From a virus, in IMG/VR virus record IMGVR_UViG_3300008952_000096, positions 1 through 44,879 of that record: DNA of 44,879 bases. One strand, given 5' to 3'. The position numbers and the translations under genes were made by a program. Below are positions 28,095-35,319 of this stretch, in pieces. The first letter of the stretch is position 1. Every line of letters begins with the position of its first letter. The notes beneath the pieces were generated by a model. It was not told where the DNA came from. It did not search any database and saw only the letters and a program-made list of their open reading frames with translations.

Positions 28095-28234
28095 GCTTTC
28101 TATATCTTCTTACTCGTCCGCTTTATATATGGGGTAGTTTACCAACAGTTAGACAGTGTAGTTTAGCGGAGAGGTAGACTCTATGAGTCTCTCTAGGAGC
28201 TTAGTTTGGCTTAGTGGGGAGTGAGTTCATGTGG

Positions 28235-28909
28235 TTAAGTAGAGCCTGTTAGAGGGCTTCTCAGGGTGTGTGAGGATGGCTGGGTAATTGCTTTCCTCTC
28301 TGAGACAAATAGGTCCCAGTCTGGTTGCCCCGGCCAAGTTCTGGAACCTTTAGCCCAATTACAGCCAGAACAGGCTCCACGGAAGTTGGTGTTGCAATGG
28401 AGACCTCCTTTTGAGAGAGGGAGGACATGGTCAGTTTGAGTGGCAGGGTTGTTATGACATATCCAGCATGTTCCTGATGAGTGAGCTTCGTACTTATTAC
28501 CGTGACAGTAAAAACACAGTGATTCAGTTATTCGGGCTTTTCTTAGTGCGGCTGCTTTTCTTATACGTGTTTTTTCTATGTCTGCTCTTTCTTTGAGTAG
28601 TAGTCCTTCTTCTGAAAGATAGTTGGGATCTATTTTAGAGATCAGCTTTATAAGCTTCCTTGATTTTGACATTGATTTCCGTCTGTTTTCTTTGATAGTT
28701 TTATTGATGTTTGGGTCGGCTCTTCTAGAGGCCATTCTTATACGGTCTTTTTCAGCAAGGGTGGTTTTGTTCAGGCTTCTGTACTTTTTTAAGTAGGAGC
28801 TTGAGCATTTTGTACACCTCCATCTTCCTCCTGCTTTATTGTGTTTGTCTTTTATCCAGTTTTTGGGAGTGCCGTGTGTTCCACATATGGGACTAGGTTT
28901 CGATCTCAT
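28235..28909 (-). CDS. HNH endonuclease
   Basis: This 224-aa protein ends in a clear HNH domain: CWICHNNPATQTDHVLPLSKGG, then FRGACSGCNWAKGS, with paired CxxC zinc ligands and the catalytic His in TDH (about residues 146-190). Another CxxC (CTKCSSSY, near residue 32) and a long basic helical middle (RRKSMSKSRK) resemble free-standing phage HNH nucleases that act as homing or nicking enzymes. It lies between accessory genes and RNA polymerase and overlaps the previous gene by 17 bases. No intron is evident nearby. Confidence 0.88.
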   Translation of the reverse strand: MRSKPSPICGTHGTPKNWIKDKHNKAGGRWRCTKCSSSYLKKYRSLNKTTLAEKDRIRMASRRADPNINKTIKENRRKSMSKSRKLIKLISKIDPNYLSEEGLLLKERADIEKTRIRKAAALRKARITESLCFYCHGNKYEAHSSGTCWICHNNPATQTDHVLPLSKGGLHCNTNFRGACSGCNWAKGSRTWPGQPDWDLFVSERKAITQPSSHTLRSPLTGST

Positions 28910-29483
28910 ACATTGTACCTTCTTTAAGAAGTACTAAGGTAGAACCTTCAATTGCTTTACGTTTGTTATGTGTGTAGTGGAAATTCTTATTAATGTATGG
29001 GTTGTATCGTACCTGATTACCCAGTTTTAGTTTGGTTAGGCTATCTGTATCGTCGGTTATGTTTAAGTCGGCTTGGTCTATTTCTACCCAAGCGTGTACT
29101 TGTTTTCTTTTTTGCTCTCGTACTTTTGCTTGGATTTTCTTTGAAATAATGTAGGTGCTTCCTTTTACTATTGCGCTATTGAAGGATCTTTGTTTTTTAC
29201 CTTTTAGTTGCAGTGTCCAGTTTTTCATATTTGAGTTCCAGTAGATACGGTATCTTGGAATTATATTTCTTGTTTGTTGATGCAGTTTTTGTTTTTGAGC
29301 AATTGTAAGTCTATGGGATGTTTCACAGGGTTTGTCTTCTTTTTGGTGCTTGTTCCATGAAATACCACAACCATCACATATATTTAGCTCGTTGAACCAG
29401 TGACCGTTTGCGTGTGCGTGGCATTTACATGCTTCTGATTTCCATGGGTTTAGGACTTTGTTTTCTAGGGGTGTTTTAGTCAT
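28893..29483 (-). CDS. Hypothetical Cys/His-rich basic protein, 196 aa
   Basis: The N-terminal CKCHAHANGHWFNELNICDGCG (residues 19-40) looks like a zinc-binding element. The middle is basic and the C-terminal third reads as a small beta domain (LGNQVRYNPYI...GSTLVLLKEGTMYEIET). The strand pattern could be an SH3-like fold, but no family was recognised. The ATG is inside a TAATG overlap with the SprT-like gene. Confidence 0.7.
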   Translation of the reverse strand: MTKTPLENKVLNPWKSEACKCHAHANGHWFNELNICDGCGISWNKHQKEDKPCETSHRLTIAQKQKLHQQTRNIIPRYRIYWNSNMKNWTLQLKGKKQRSFNSAIVKGSTYIISKKIQAKVREQKRKQVHAWVEIDQADLNITDDTDSLTKLKLGNQVRYNPYINKNFHYTHNKRKAIEGSTLVLLKEGTMYEIET

Positions 29484-30133
29484 TAGTCAGTATTCCAGTG
29501 TAGTTTTCCTGTTACAGATCCACGTTTGGTCACGTATTCTAGGCTGACATTACAGCTAAGACAGAAGCGTTCTTTCCAGAAGGATGGGTTGAGTCTTATT
29601 CGTGACCACACATACTTACATTGTGGGCATCGTGCGACGGGTATAAGTAGTTTCTTTCGACTTTTACGGAACAATGGGTCGTAAGCTGTGGGTCTGGGTA
29701 AGGCTCCGAGTGTTGCGGCTATATATTTCCATTCTTTCCCATGTGGTTGTACAGTTCCATCAAATAGAAATGAAGATATTTGGTGGGCACATTCATGGTA
29801 GAAAGTGTCTAGAAACTGCTCTTCCGATATTGATAGGTTAGTTATTACAATGAATGATTGGGTGTAAACCCGTGTTCTGTGGTATCTGGAGTATCCATAT
29901 TTTGAGGTCAGGCGTCTGTATTTGATGGGCCTTTTTAGAATGAATTGAGTTAGGTCTTTTGGCTGTATGTGTCTCTTTATGAGTGTGTTTTTATATTTAT
30001 CACTTATTTCAGCTATATTTATTCTAAAGGTTTCTAGCTGGTCCATACGCTGTAGGAAGTGGTGAACTGTTTCTGGTTTAAGGTTCATGTTCCAACTGTT
30101 TGGTGCGGGGGTTGCTTTTAGTTTCCTTTTCAC
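29483..30133 (-). CDS. SprT-like zinc metalloprotease
   Basis: This 216-aa protein has FYHECAHQISSFL (His113, Glu114, His117) and QPHGKEW (third ligand about His131), followed by a C-terminal zinc ribbon with CPQC and CLSC about 20 residues apart. HExxH plus HGxxW plus a zinc ribbon is the SprT/SPRTN plan; cellular relatives act on DNA-bound proteins. The GTG at 30133 overlaps the gp88-like stop (GTGA) with GGAGAG upstream. A longer frame to 30229 would only add residues over the previous gene. Confidence 0.82.
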   Translation of the reverse strand: MKRKLKATPAPNSWNMNLKPETVHHFLQRMDQLETFRINIAEISDKYKNTLIKRHIQPKDLTQFILKRPIKYRRLTSKYGYSRYHRTRVYTQSFIVITNLSISEEQFLDTFYHECAHQISSFLFDGTVQPHGKEWKYIAATLGALPRPTAYDPLFRKSRKKLLIPVARCPQCKYVWSRIRLNPSFWKERFCLSCNVSLEYVTKRGSVTGKLHWNTD

Positions 30134-30696
30134 CGCTCTCTCCAAGGGTAGGCTACATCGTTGGTTCCCCAGCACCACCGGCATTCCAGACATTTGTGTC
30201 CTTGCTTTAGTGCTGGACATACGAACCATTTATTTTCGGTTTCGTTAGGTCCTTTTTCTGGGTCGAAGACTTGGGAGAAGGTTAGGTTCAGTCCTTTTTT
30301 AGAAGCATAGAAAGCTCTCATTTTCCAAGAGTGGGATGGTTCTTTATTTCTGGCTGCAACACTTACTCGTATTGTTAGGTTTTTGGCCCAGGTCCATTCT
30401 GGAGATTTCAGGGCTGCTATTACCATGCTGTATTCCTTAGTAGGCAGCCAGTGTGATATCTCAGGTGTAGCTAGGGCTATTTCGTTAATACACCAGAGCA
30501 TTTCTAGATCTTGTAGATCGCCTGTGTCAAACCAACGGAAGTAGTTGGGGTCATGTCCGCTGAATTGCTCTTCAACGGTTTTGGGTGGTTTTTCAAGGTC
30601 TAGGTTTAGTACTGTGGCGAAGTTTGAGATGAATTTAATATGGTCATCGGTTATAGCGAGTGGTAGTTGTGTGTTTAATTCTTCATGCTGTTCCAA
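30130..30696 (-). CDS. gp88-like protein, C-terminal part (frame offset from 30675-30896)
   Basis: This 188-aa product carries the later conserved parts of the phage gp88-like family: YFRWFDTGDLQDLEML (residues 52-67), ATPEISHWLPTKEY (76-89), LTIRVSVAA, and a C-terminal CPALKQGHKCLECRWCW cluster. The family's N-terminal Cys-rich part is in the preceding frame, with a 22-base overlap and a -1 offset. A TTG at 30696 has AGGAGA about 9 bases upstream, so it may be translated separately. Otherwise this is one gene broken by an indel or joined by frameshifting. The biochemical role of gp88 is not known to me. Confidence 0.72.
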   Translation of the reverse strand: MEQHEELNTQLPLAITDDHIKFISNFATVLNLDLEKPPKTVEEQFSGHDPNYFRWFDTGDLQDLEMLWCINEIALATPEISHWLPTKEYSMVIAALKSPEWTWAKNLTIRVSVAARNKEPSHSWKMRAFYASKKGLNLTFSQVFDPEKGPNETENKWFVCPALKQGHKCLECRWCWGTNDVAYPWRER

Positions 30697-30896
30697 AGGC
30701 TTAGTCTCCTTTCGTTTGCGGTTTTGACTACGGGGAAAGTGTAGAATCCTCTACTTGCGTAGCATTTGAAGCAGGCACTGTTGGGCTTGTTTATGAGTTT
30801 TGATCCTGTTTTACAGGCCCATGTTGGTAATCCCCAGGAGTAGCAAGGCATTTTAGATGTGTTGCTGAGTCTTCCTATTACTTGGTCTATTCTCAA
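30675..30896 (-). CDS. gp88-like protein, N-terminal part
   Basis: This 73-aa product contains SKMPCYSWGLPTWACKTGSK and CFKCYASRGFYTF, with Cys18, Cys28, Cys42 and Cys45, and VKTANERRLSLW. It is the N-terminal Cys-rich part expected in gp88-like phage proteins, whose remainder lies in the next frame. The ATG at 30896 overlaps the preceding stop (ATGA). In intact relatives, as I recall them, the two parts form a single chain of about 250-300 aa. Confidence 0.72.
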   Translation of the reverse strand: MRIDQVIGRLSNTSKMPCYSWGLPTWACKTGSKLINKPNSACFKCYASRGFYTFPVVKTANERRLSLWNSMKN

Positions 30897-31258
30897 ATTG
30901 TCCTTTCACTGTCTTTGTGGGCTACATCTCGGTTGAAGTGGAGAGTTTGTCCAGTAGAGGTCGTAAGCCAATCATGTCGGATACCCCCATGTCCGGTTAC
31001 GTCTAGGTATTCAAAGTACAATGCTTGTGCTGCTGCCATGTGGGGAGAAAACGCCCAGAACATGGGCAAGGAGCAGGAGTATTGTTCAGGACTGTTACCG
31101 AATCTTGAAAGTATAGAGTTGAGCATTTTATCGTCGTTCGGTTTTCCGGGACAGAAGTATGCGTCTGTTGTTTTTGATCCGATTGTAATTGTGCCTAATA
31201 GAATACATGCGGTGCAGTCATGTGTGTATTTAGGATTTGGGTGTGTGTCTGATTTCAT
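30893..31258 (-). CDS. Hypothetical Cys-containing protein, 121 aa
   Basis: This protein of unknown function has CTACILLG near residue 15, YFCPGKPNDDKM, and a C-terminal STGQTLHFNRDVAHKDSERT. Cys and His residues are spread over the first 65 residues. It overlaps both neighbours by 4 bases (ATGA), placing it in one operon between the methyltransferase-like gene and the gp88-like pair. No family was recognised. Confidence 0.7.
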   Translation of the reverse strand: MKSDTHPNPKYTHDCTACILLGTITIGSKTTDAYFCPGKPNDDKMLNSILSRFGNSPEQYSCSLPMFWAFSPHMAAAQALYFEYLDVTGHGGIRHDWLTTSTGQTLHFNRDVAHKDSERTI

Positions 31259-31914
31259 GACTTTTCCTTGTGTTTTGTGTTTAATTCTTTGTGTTTAATT
31301 TCTTTTGTAGGTGGCGGTGTGGTCTTTATCTTAAGCGGCCATTGATCGGCCATTGCGGCTGCGATTCCACTATAAGTTTTTGAGCGTATTTTGGATCGGT
31401 TCGGTCCAGGACTAAGTTTCCATATACGCTGCTCTCTTCCGCTTACTATTTTAGTAGGTTGGAGGGGTTTAAGACCTTGTAACCAGAGTCCAGTTTTTTT
31501 AGTTTCGCCATGACCGAACTGCCAAGGTTGAATGTATTGTGTTGGTTTTATTGGTAATGTTCCTACGGGGTTTTCCATGCAAACACGCGGACAGACTTGA
31601 GTCGCCAGATCCCACAATTCCATCGTCCAGCGGATCGCGTCGATTCTCTGCTCATGCTTCGGCATTCCTTTCCCGTACCATCGATTACCACTAACGCATA
31701 TCGCAGTACAAGGAGGGTGCATTATGATGAGGTCCCAGCGGATCATTCCGTCATTATAAGGCCCATTTTTGATAACTGGGATGAGGTCACTTTTTATGTG
31801 ATATTCGCTCCTGTCATCTGATTCTAGGATGTCACAAGACCAAGCAGAGTGATTTCGATTACGAAAAGCTCGTCGGACTTGGCCGCTTGTTTCACAGGCT
31901 ATTAGTACATTCAA
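31255..31914 (-). CDS. C5 cytosine methyltransferase-like protein, reduced
   Basis: This 219-aa protein starts LIACETSGQVRRAF (AdoMet-binding motif I position). It has DLIIMHPPCTAICVSGNRW with the PC motif at residues 68-69, and RVCMENPVG with ENP in place of ENV at 114-116. It is shorter than standard C5 methyltransferases (over 300 aa) and lacks an obvious target-recognition domain. Its most likely role is modifying phage DNA, but it could be inactive. The start is TTG at 31914 with AAAGGA seven bases upstream; no in-frame ATG lies nearby. Confidence 0.72.
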   Translation of the reverse strand: MNVLIACETSGQVRRAFRNRNHSAWSCDILESDDRSEYHIKSDLIPVIKNGPYNDGMIRWDLIIMHPPCTAICVSGNRWYGKGMPKHEQRIDAIRWTMELWDLATQVCPRVCMENPVGTLPIKPTQYIQPWQFGHGETKKTGLWLQGLKPLQPTKIVSGREQRIWKLSPGPNRSKIRSKTYSGIAAAMADQWPLKIKTTPPPTKEIKHKELNTKHKEKS

Positions 31915-32015
31915 TTTTGAGTCCTTTAGTCTGTGTTTGCTCTCCTCTGTTCTCCAGACCCCCCCAGGCCATTAAAGGAGAACAGAGGAGAGTTCGGGCT
32001 CACTGACCCGGACTT
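31915..32015 (-). promoter_or_regulatory. Intergenic region with two hairpins
   Basis: A perfect 16-bp inverted repeat (31940-31955 with 31977-31992; CTCTCCTCTGTTCTCC and its complement) has a 21-base spacer containing a run of seven C. Next to it is a 4-bp stem CGGG/CCCG (31995-32010). No T-tract follows, so processing or regulation is likelier than termination. The arm core GAACAGAGG recurs in the hairpins at 36.6-36.8 kb. Confidence 0.6.
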
Positions 32016-32435
32016 TTAATGAGTCGTTTCTTTAGGACCTGATTTGGGAGGCGGGGGTCCAGTTTTTATTGAGTTCATTGCATCGTTAATACAGACTTCA
32101 AGTAGTGCTGCAGATTTGATCATTACTTCTTCTTCAGATGTGGCTTTGAGATTGGGGGTTGTGATGATGTCTTGTATTCCTTCGATTTGGTTTATGGTGA
32201 AGGTGTAGAAATCGATATAGTTCTCTCTGCCTGTTAGGCTGGTGCCGTAGTCAGTGAGAATTTTGGTTTTCTCTACGTCGAGGAATATTTCTTTCATGTA
32301 TTTAAGTAGTCCGAGAAAGGCTCCAAATACTTCTGGTTTGGAGATATACGTGAGTGAGGCGAGCATTAGAGTTAGGAATAGTTTTTCGGGTGGTCCTAGG
32401 GAGAGTTCCTTTTTCTTGGGTTTCTCGTCATTCAT
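32016..32435 (-). CDS. Hypothetical protein, 139 aa
   Basis: The N-terminus is Lys-rich (MNDEKPKKKELSLGPPEKL), then a hydrophobic helix LFLTLMLASLTYI (about residues 19-31), a helical middle and a polar Pro/Lys C-terminal tail (TGPPPPKSGPKETTH). It may associate weakly with membranes. No family was recognised. AAGGAAC lies upstream of the ATG. Confidence 0.68.
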   Translation of the reverse strand: MNDEKPKKKELSLGPPEKLFLTLMLASLTYISKPEVFGAFLGLLKYMKEIFLDVEKTKILTDYGTSLTGRENYIDFYTFTINQIEGIQDIITTPNLKATSEEEVMIKSAALLEVCINDAMNSIKTGPPPPKSGPKETTH

Positions 32436-32451
32436 TGGGTGTTGTTCCTTC

Positions 32452-32790
32452 TTAATATAGGGTTTCGAAGCGGTTTCTTTCTTCTTTAATTGAGTAGATA
32501 TAGTTTCCTGTAATTTTTGCAGCTTTATCTGTTGCCTTAGTGGCTATTTTTAGTCTTGCAGATACGTCCGATATATTAGGAGTTTGTGCTTGGGCTATCA
32601 TTAATTGGTTTAGTCCGCGCATTATGTGGTCAAGTCTTTGTTGTAGTTTTCTAAGTGTGTGGATCAGATATTCGGGACATGTTGTAGTTAGGCAGTCCGG
32701 TGTGTTTGGGAGCCATTGGTGTGATGGGGTTATGAACTGGTCACATACTGAACATTTCATGTTATAGAGTTTTTCGGTTGTCTCTTTCAT
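32452..32790 (-). CDS. Hypothetical zinc-finger-like protein, 112 aa
   Basis: CSVCDQF (Cys14, Cys17) and CLTTTCPEY (about Cys33, Cys38) form a likely four-Cys zinc site. The rest is helical (LRKLQQRLDHIMRGLNQLM, then KIATKATDKAAKI) and could be a coiled coil. No family was recognised. It follows the structured intergenic stretch at 32809-32968. Confidence 0.68.
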   Translation of the reverse strand: MKETTEKLYNMKCSVCDQFITPSHQWLPNTPDCLTTTCPEYLIHTLRKLQQRLDHIMRGLNQLMIAQAQTPNISDVSARLKIATKATDKAAKITGNYIYSIKEERNRFETLY

Positions 32791-32808
32791 ATTTGCCTTT
32801 GTTATTAG

Positions 32809-32968
32809 GGCGGTTTTATTATTCGCACAAGTGGTTTGACAACCGCCAAAACATCCACTGGCTATCCGTGTTGCCCACGGCGGCTTAGAGCCGGTTCTGG
32901 TTGATAGTATGACTTGGCAAGAACCGTTAAGAGTCCAAGTCGTATCTCAGAATCTCCTGTTTAGGGAG
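32809..32968 (-). other. Structured intergenic stretch, possible RNA element
   Basis: This gap between the DUF932 gene and the 112-aa protein holds several complementary pairs: GGCGGTT/AACCGCC (32809-32815 with 32841-32847), CCGTG/CACGG (32866-32870 with 32876-32880), CGGC/GCCG (32881-32884 with 32890-32893), GGTTCT/AGAACC (32893-32898 with 32920-32925) and GACTTGG/CCAAGTC (32911-32917 with 32935-32941). The last two interleave, a pseudoknot-like arrangement. It does not fold as a tRNA, and no gene fits. Confidence 0.45.
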
Positions 32969-32995
32969 TAGCAGGGTTTTTCCGAGTCCTAATTG

Positions 32996-34102
32996 TTACA
33001 TGGCTGTTTCTGGTGACATGTACTGAAGATGTCCGCAGCCGGGTCTTTCAGTGAGCATTTCGATTGCCCGGTCTTTGAATTTTGCGCCAATTCCACGGAT
33101 GTTGGTCTTGAATTGCTTTCTTGGGTCATGATCGCGCCATGCGGTGACTACTTGTAGAGCGCCCCATCTGGTCCAGTCAGCTTGCTGCTTGTTGCTGTCA
33201 AAGTTGTAGGATAGCTCTCGTACTTGGTCGTACCTGTGATCGGTGAGTTCGCTCATCTTGTATGTGGGTTGGTAGTCTTTTGTTCGGACAAGTTCGTTTA
33301 TCTTAGCTGTGAGTCCTCCAGGCCAAATATCTTCAAGTAGCTGGGCGGCAAACACTTTGAATTGCCGTGTGGTCATGAACCCTATCTGTAGGCTTTGGTA
33401 GGCTTGGATTGTCTGTGCAAAGGATGTATCTGCGGATCTCATTAGGTTGTTAATTCCACGTACATTTAGTTCGGCGGATTCGGTGTGTCGGAACTTTGTT
33501 TGGTTGTTAAGCCAGTTATACATATGAGGAAGCTGGTTAAGGCAGTACATTCTGAGAGCATGTGTCCCATAGTTTACTGCGTAGTTTCCGCCATGGTCAT
33601 TCAGTGCAAATATGAAGTTATCGATTGTTTCTGGTGTTTTCATGTCTGCTTTGTTGATCTGGTGTTCTGTGTAGTACCTTTCATCTGTAGGCTCTGGCAG
33701 GTCAGCCCTGTCTGTTTTGATTGAGATGAAGGCGGAACTGCCCCCGTTCCAAAGTCCTACTTTGCTGTATTCTCCATCGCCCGATGTGACAATTTGATCA
33801 AGTGCGTCGAATGCAGTTTTGTTTTGGATGATTTTGTAGGAGGATGAGCATACTCCGTATGGAGTTTTTGTAATGGAGTCTCTTAGTCCGTAAGTGTTGG
33901 GGAACTGGTTAAACCCGGTCAAATTACCTTCTTGCAGGTCTTCGTAGCTAGTACGTTGGTAGAGTTCTACCTTTTCGATTGGGTTCAGGATTGTGTTTGT
34001 TTTGTCATGTACTTGTTGGAGTGTGTTGCAGTCAGATATGTCAATAAGTTGTGAGTTAAACGTTGAGGTTCTGGCGAAGTTCCCATTGGTTAGTACTGTC
34101 AT
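32996..34102 (-). CDS. DUF932 (phage/plasmid-like TIGR03299) protein
   Basis: This 368-aa protein shows DUF932 traits: NTYGLRDSITKTPYGVCSSSYKIIQNKTAFDALDQI near residues 70-105, a central LNDHGGNYAVNYGTHALRMYCLNQL, and a helical C-terminal half. The family is common in phages and plasmids of varied bacteria and its biochemical role is unknown. It is the longest gene of the early block. The ATG at 34102 follows a gap with a strong hairpin (34182-34205). A structured gap follows its stop. Confidence 0.82.
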   Translation of the reverse strand: MTVLTNGNFARTSTFNSQLIDISDCNTLQQVHDKTNTILNPIEKVELYQRTSYEDLQEGNLTGFNQFPNTYGLRDSITKTPYGVCSSSYKIIQNKTAFDALDQIVTSGDGEYSKVGLWNGGSSAFISIKTDRADLPEPTDERYYTEHQINKADMKTPETIDNFIFALNDHGGNYAVNYGTHALRMYCLNQLPHMYNWLNNQTKFRHTESAELNVRGINNLMRSADTSFAQTIQAYQSLQIGFMTTRQFKVFAAQLLEDIWPGGLTAKINELVRTKDYQPTYKMSELTDHRYDQVRELSYNFDSNKQQADWTRWGALQVVTAWRDHDPRKQFKTNIRGIGAKFKDRAIEMLTERPGCGHLQYMSPETAM

Positions 34103-34343
34103 TCTGGGTTCCTTTTTAGTTATTGGATTCTATCGGCTAATTGAATATTGGTTGGTTGATTTTAGGTACAGAGGGTGAGGCGGCCCCCCGCTTCGCGGGG
34201 CTGCCGAGCCTGAGAAAGTCTTGTGTGTCTAATGGTGAGTTTGCGCGACGCGATTTCCCCCCTAGGCATGGGTCTTGGGGCCTGGGTCGGCGTGGGCTGT
34301 GGTAGTAGCCTGAAGAGGCGATAAAAGGAGATTCGAAGAATCT
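34103..34343 (-). promoter_or_regulatory. Intergenic gap with GC hairpin and 21-bp repeat copy
   Basis: This gap before the DUF932 gene contains a CCCCGC-TTC-GCGGGG hairpin (34186-34200) extendable by GGC/GCC (34182-34205). It also holds, at 34249-34269, one copy of a 21-bp sequence whose exact complement-strand copy lies at 37197-37217. No T-tract follows the hairpin. Open frames here read through these elements and look spurious. Confidence 0.55.
34249..34269 (-). repeat. 21-bp inverted repeat, copy 1
   Basis: The minus strand reads ATGCCTAGGGGGGAAATCGC plus G. The same 21 bases occur on the plus strand at 37197-37217. The two copies bracket the first part of the early region in opposite orientation. 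Confidence 0.85.
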
Positions 34344-34520
34344 TCATCGCCGGAAGTTTCGTAGTTGTCGGGATATCCATAGTTTTCGGGATGTCCATAG
34401 GATTAGCTTGTAGAGGTGGTAGAACCAGATGACTACGGAGATGGAGACTCCGAGGATGATTATGAGGAGTCCAAAGTGCCCCAGGAACATGAAGAGGTTC
34501 TGGATGAAGGTTTCCATCAT
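34344..34520 (-). CDS. Small membrane protein, 58 aa
   Basis: The ATG at 34520 (a second is at 34517) has AAGGAT upstream. The product is one long hydrophobic segment, residues 6-37 (FIQNLFMFLGHFGLLIIILG, then VSISVVIWFYHLYKLIL), followed by a basic tail (RKLWISRQLRNFRR), giving a cytoplasmic C-terminus by the positive-inside rule. It directly follows the DUF4326 gene. It may act on the host membrane early in infection; no family was recognised. Confidence 0.65.
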   Translation of the reverse strand: MMETFIQNLFMFLGHFGLLIIILGVSISVVIWFYHLYKLILWTSRKLWISRQLRNFRR

Positions 34521-34521
34521 T

Positions 34522-34779
34522 TTATCCTTTTTCGTTCGCGAGTTTGAGCAGGGTGTCTCCGTGGCAGGGCTTTGGAGCACACCAGCAGGCAAGATCTTTG
34601 CCTTTAAGCTCTTCGATTTGGGACATGAGTTCGTCTTGCTTGATGATCCATTCTCGGTGTTTACGGATCACTTCTTCTCTGTCCCCATCTTTACCGATTG
34701 AGAATGGGTTACCCCATTTCGTTGCTCGGTCGATTCGGATGGCTTTTTCTGTGGCTTTATGCAAGTGAACAACTTTCAT
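34522..34779 (-). CDS. DUF4326 protein
   Basis: This 85-aa protein shows DUF4326 features: RATKWGNPFSIGKDGDREEVIRKHREWI in the middle and LKGKDLACWCAPKPCHGDTLLKLAN at the end, including the hallmark CWC-x-P-x-x-CHG-x-x-L. The Cys/His set may bind metal. The family is widespread in phages with no known activity. The ATG at 34779 lies after a hairpin with a UUCG loop (34798-34823), and its stop almost touches the next start. Confidence 0.85.
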   Translation of the reverse strand: MKVVHLHKATEKAIRIDRATKWGNPFSIGKDGDREEVIRKHREWIIKQDELMSQIEELKGKDLACWCAPKPCHGDTLLKLANEKG

Positions 34780-34797
34780 TTGTGTGAGTTCCTTTTT

Positions 34798-34823
34798 GGG
34801 GAGAGGACCGAAGTCCCCTCCCC
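34798..34823 (-). promoter_or_regulatory. Hairpin with C(UUCG)G loop between early genes
   Basis: An 11-bp stem with one mismatch (GGGGAGGGGAC / GTCCTCTCCCC on the minus strand) closes a TTCG loop. It lies between the SSB-like stop (34831) and the DUF4326 start (34779). The base run after it is A-rich, not T-rich, so it is probably an RNA-stabilising or processing element rather than a terminator. Confidence 0.6.
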
Positions 34824-34830
34824 GTTGGGG

Positions 34831-35274
34831 TTAGGAGATGATCTTGTCGGCTGAGAGGGTCTCAGCGACGGGCTGCCCGAAGGACGAACCTCCCTTGCGG
34901 GTTTCGATGCACTTCTGAGTCGCGATGACCTCGACGGTGTACCCGGACTTTCCGGTCTTCTTGGAAGTCCATTCCCGAGACTGGATTTCACCTCTTGCGG
35001 TGATGTATCCGCCGGGATTCTCAAGCATCTTGAGGGTTGCCTTATCCAAGGGCTCGTTGTCCCAAAGTTTGACAGTGACCCACATGGTCTTGACCTCGTT
35101 CTGCTTGGTCGCGGAGTTCCAGATCGGGAAGTTGTGCGCTACCGGAACATCGGTCACGTACTGATTGCCAACCTTGGCATTCGGGCGCATGACCTTGCCT
35201 ACCCAACCCTTGATGATCCCTTCAAACCCCTTGAGGGACACTTGCGGTACGATCTCGTTTGTTGCAGCTGCCAT
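34831..35274 (-). CDS. OB-fold SSB-like early protein, 147 aa
   Basis: The strand pattern FEGIIKGWVGKVMRPNAK...TMWVTVKLWDNEPLDKATLKMLENPGGYITARGEIQSREW...SGYTVEVIATQ resembles single-stranded DNA-binding OB folds, including a turn of the ITARGEI type. It is distinct from the gp2.5-like SSB at 24.1-24.8 kb and lacks an acidic tail, ending ETLSADKIIS. The ATG at 35274 has AGGAAG nine bases upstream; a frame reaching 35382 covers a hairpin (35320-35344) and is not preferred. Its role could be early DNA protection; that is inference. Confidence 0.7.
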   Translation of the reverse strand: MAAATNEIVPQVSLKGFEGIIKGWVGKVMRPNAKVGNQYVTDVPVAHNFPIWNSATKQNEVKTMWVTVKLWDNEPLDKATLKMLENPGGYITARGEIQSREWTSKKTGKSGYTVEVIATQKCIETRKGGSSFGQPVAETLSADKIIS

Positions 35275-35319
35275 GTTGTAGTCTTCCTTTTTTGTTTGCA
35301 TTTGCTGTGTGATGGGCGT

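Larger units (their letters stand above)
27949..28234 (-). other. 286-bp intergenic region before RNA polymerase
   Basis: No gene is visible. On the minus strand it holds, in order, a near-palindrome AGACTC-ATA-GAGTCT with flanking partly complementary bases (about 28170-28194), a motif containing TACACTGTC at about 28152-28160 that recurs at about 37050, a TTGACA (28089-28094), a terminator hairpin (27981-28005) and the ribosome site for the RNA polymerase TTG start. It looks like a control region for RNA polymerase. Confidence 0.6.

Noticed and set aside
32866-32941. Possible tRNA in the gap after the DUF932 gene
   Set aside because: Short stems including an ACTCTTAA loop-like string caught the eye, but no acceptor, T-arm or correct spacing can be assembled on either strand.
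34162-34398. 78-residue open frame on the minus strand
   Set aside because: It covers the GC hairpin and the 21-bp repeat, overlaps the membrane protein gene, and has Pro/Arg-rich content without a family.
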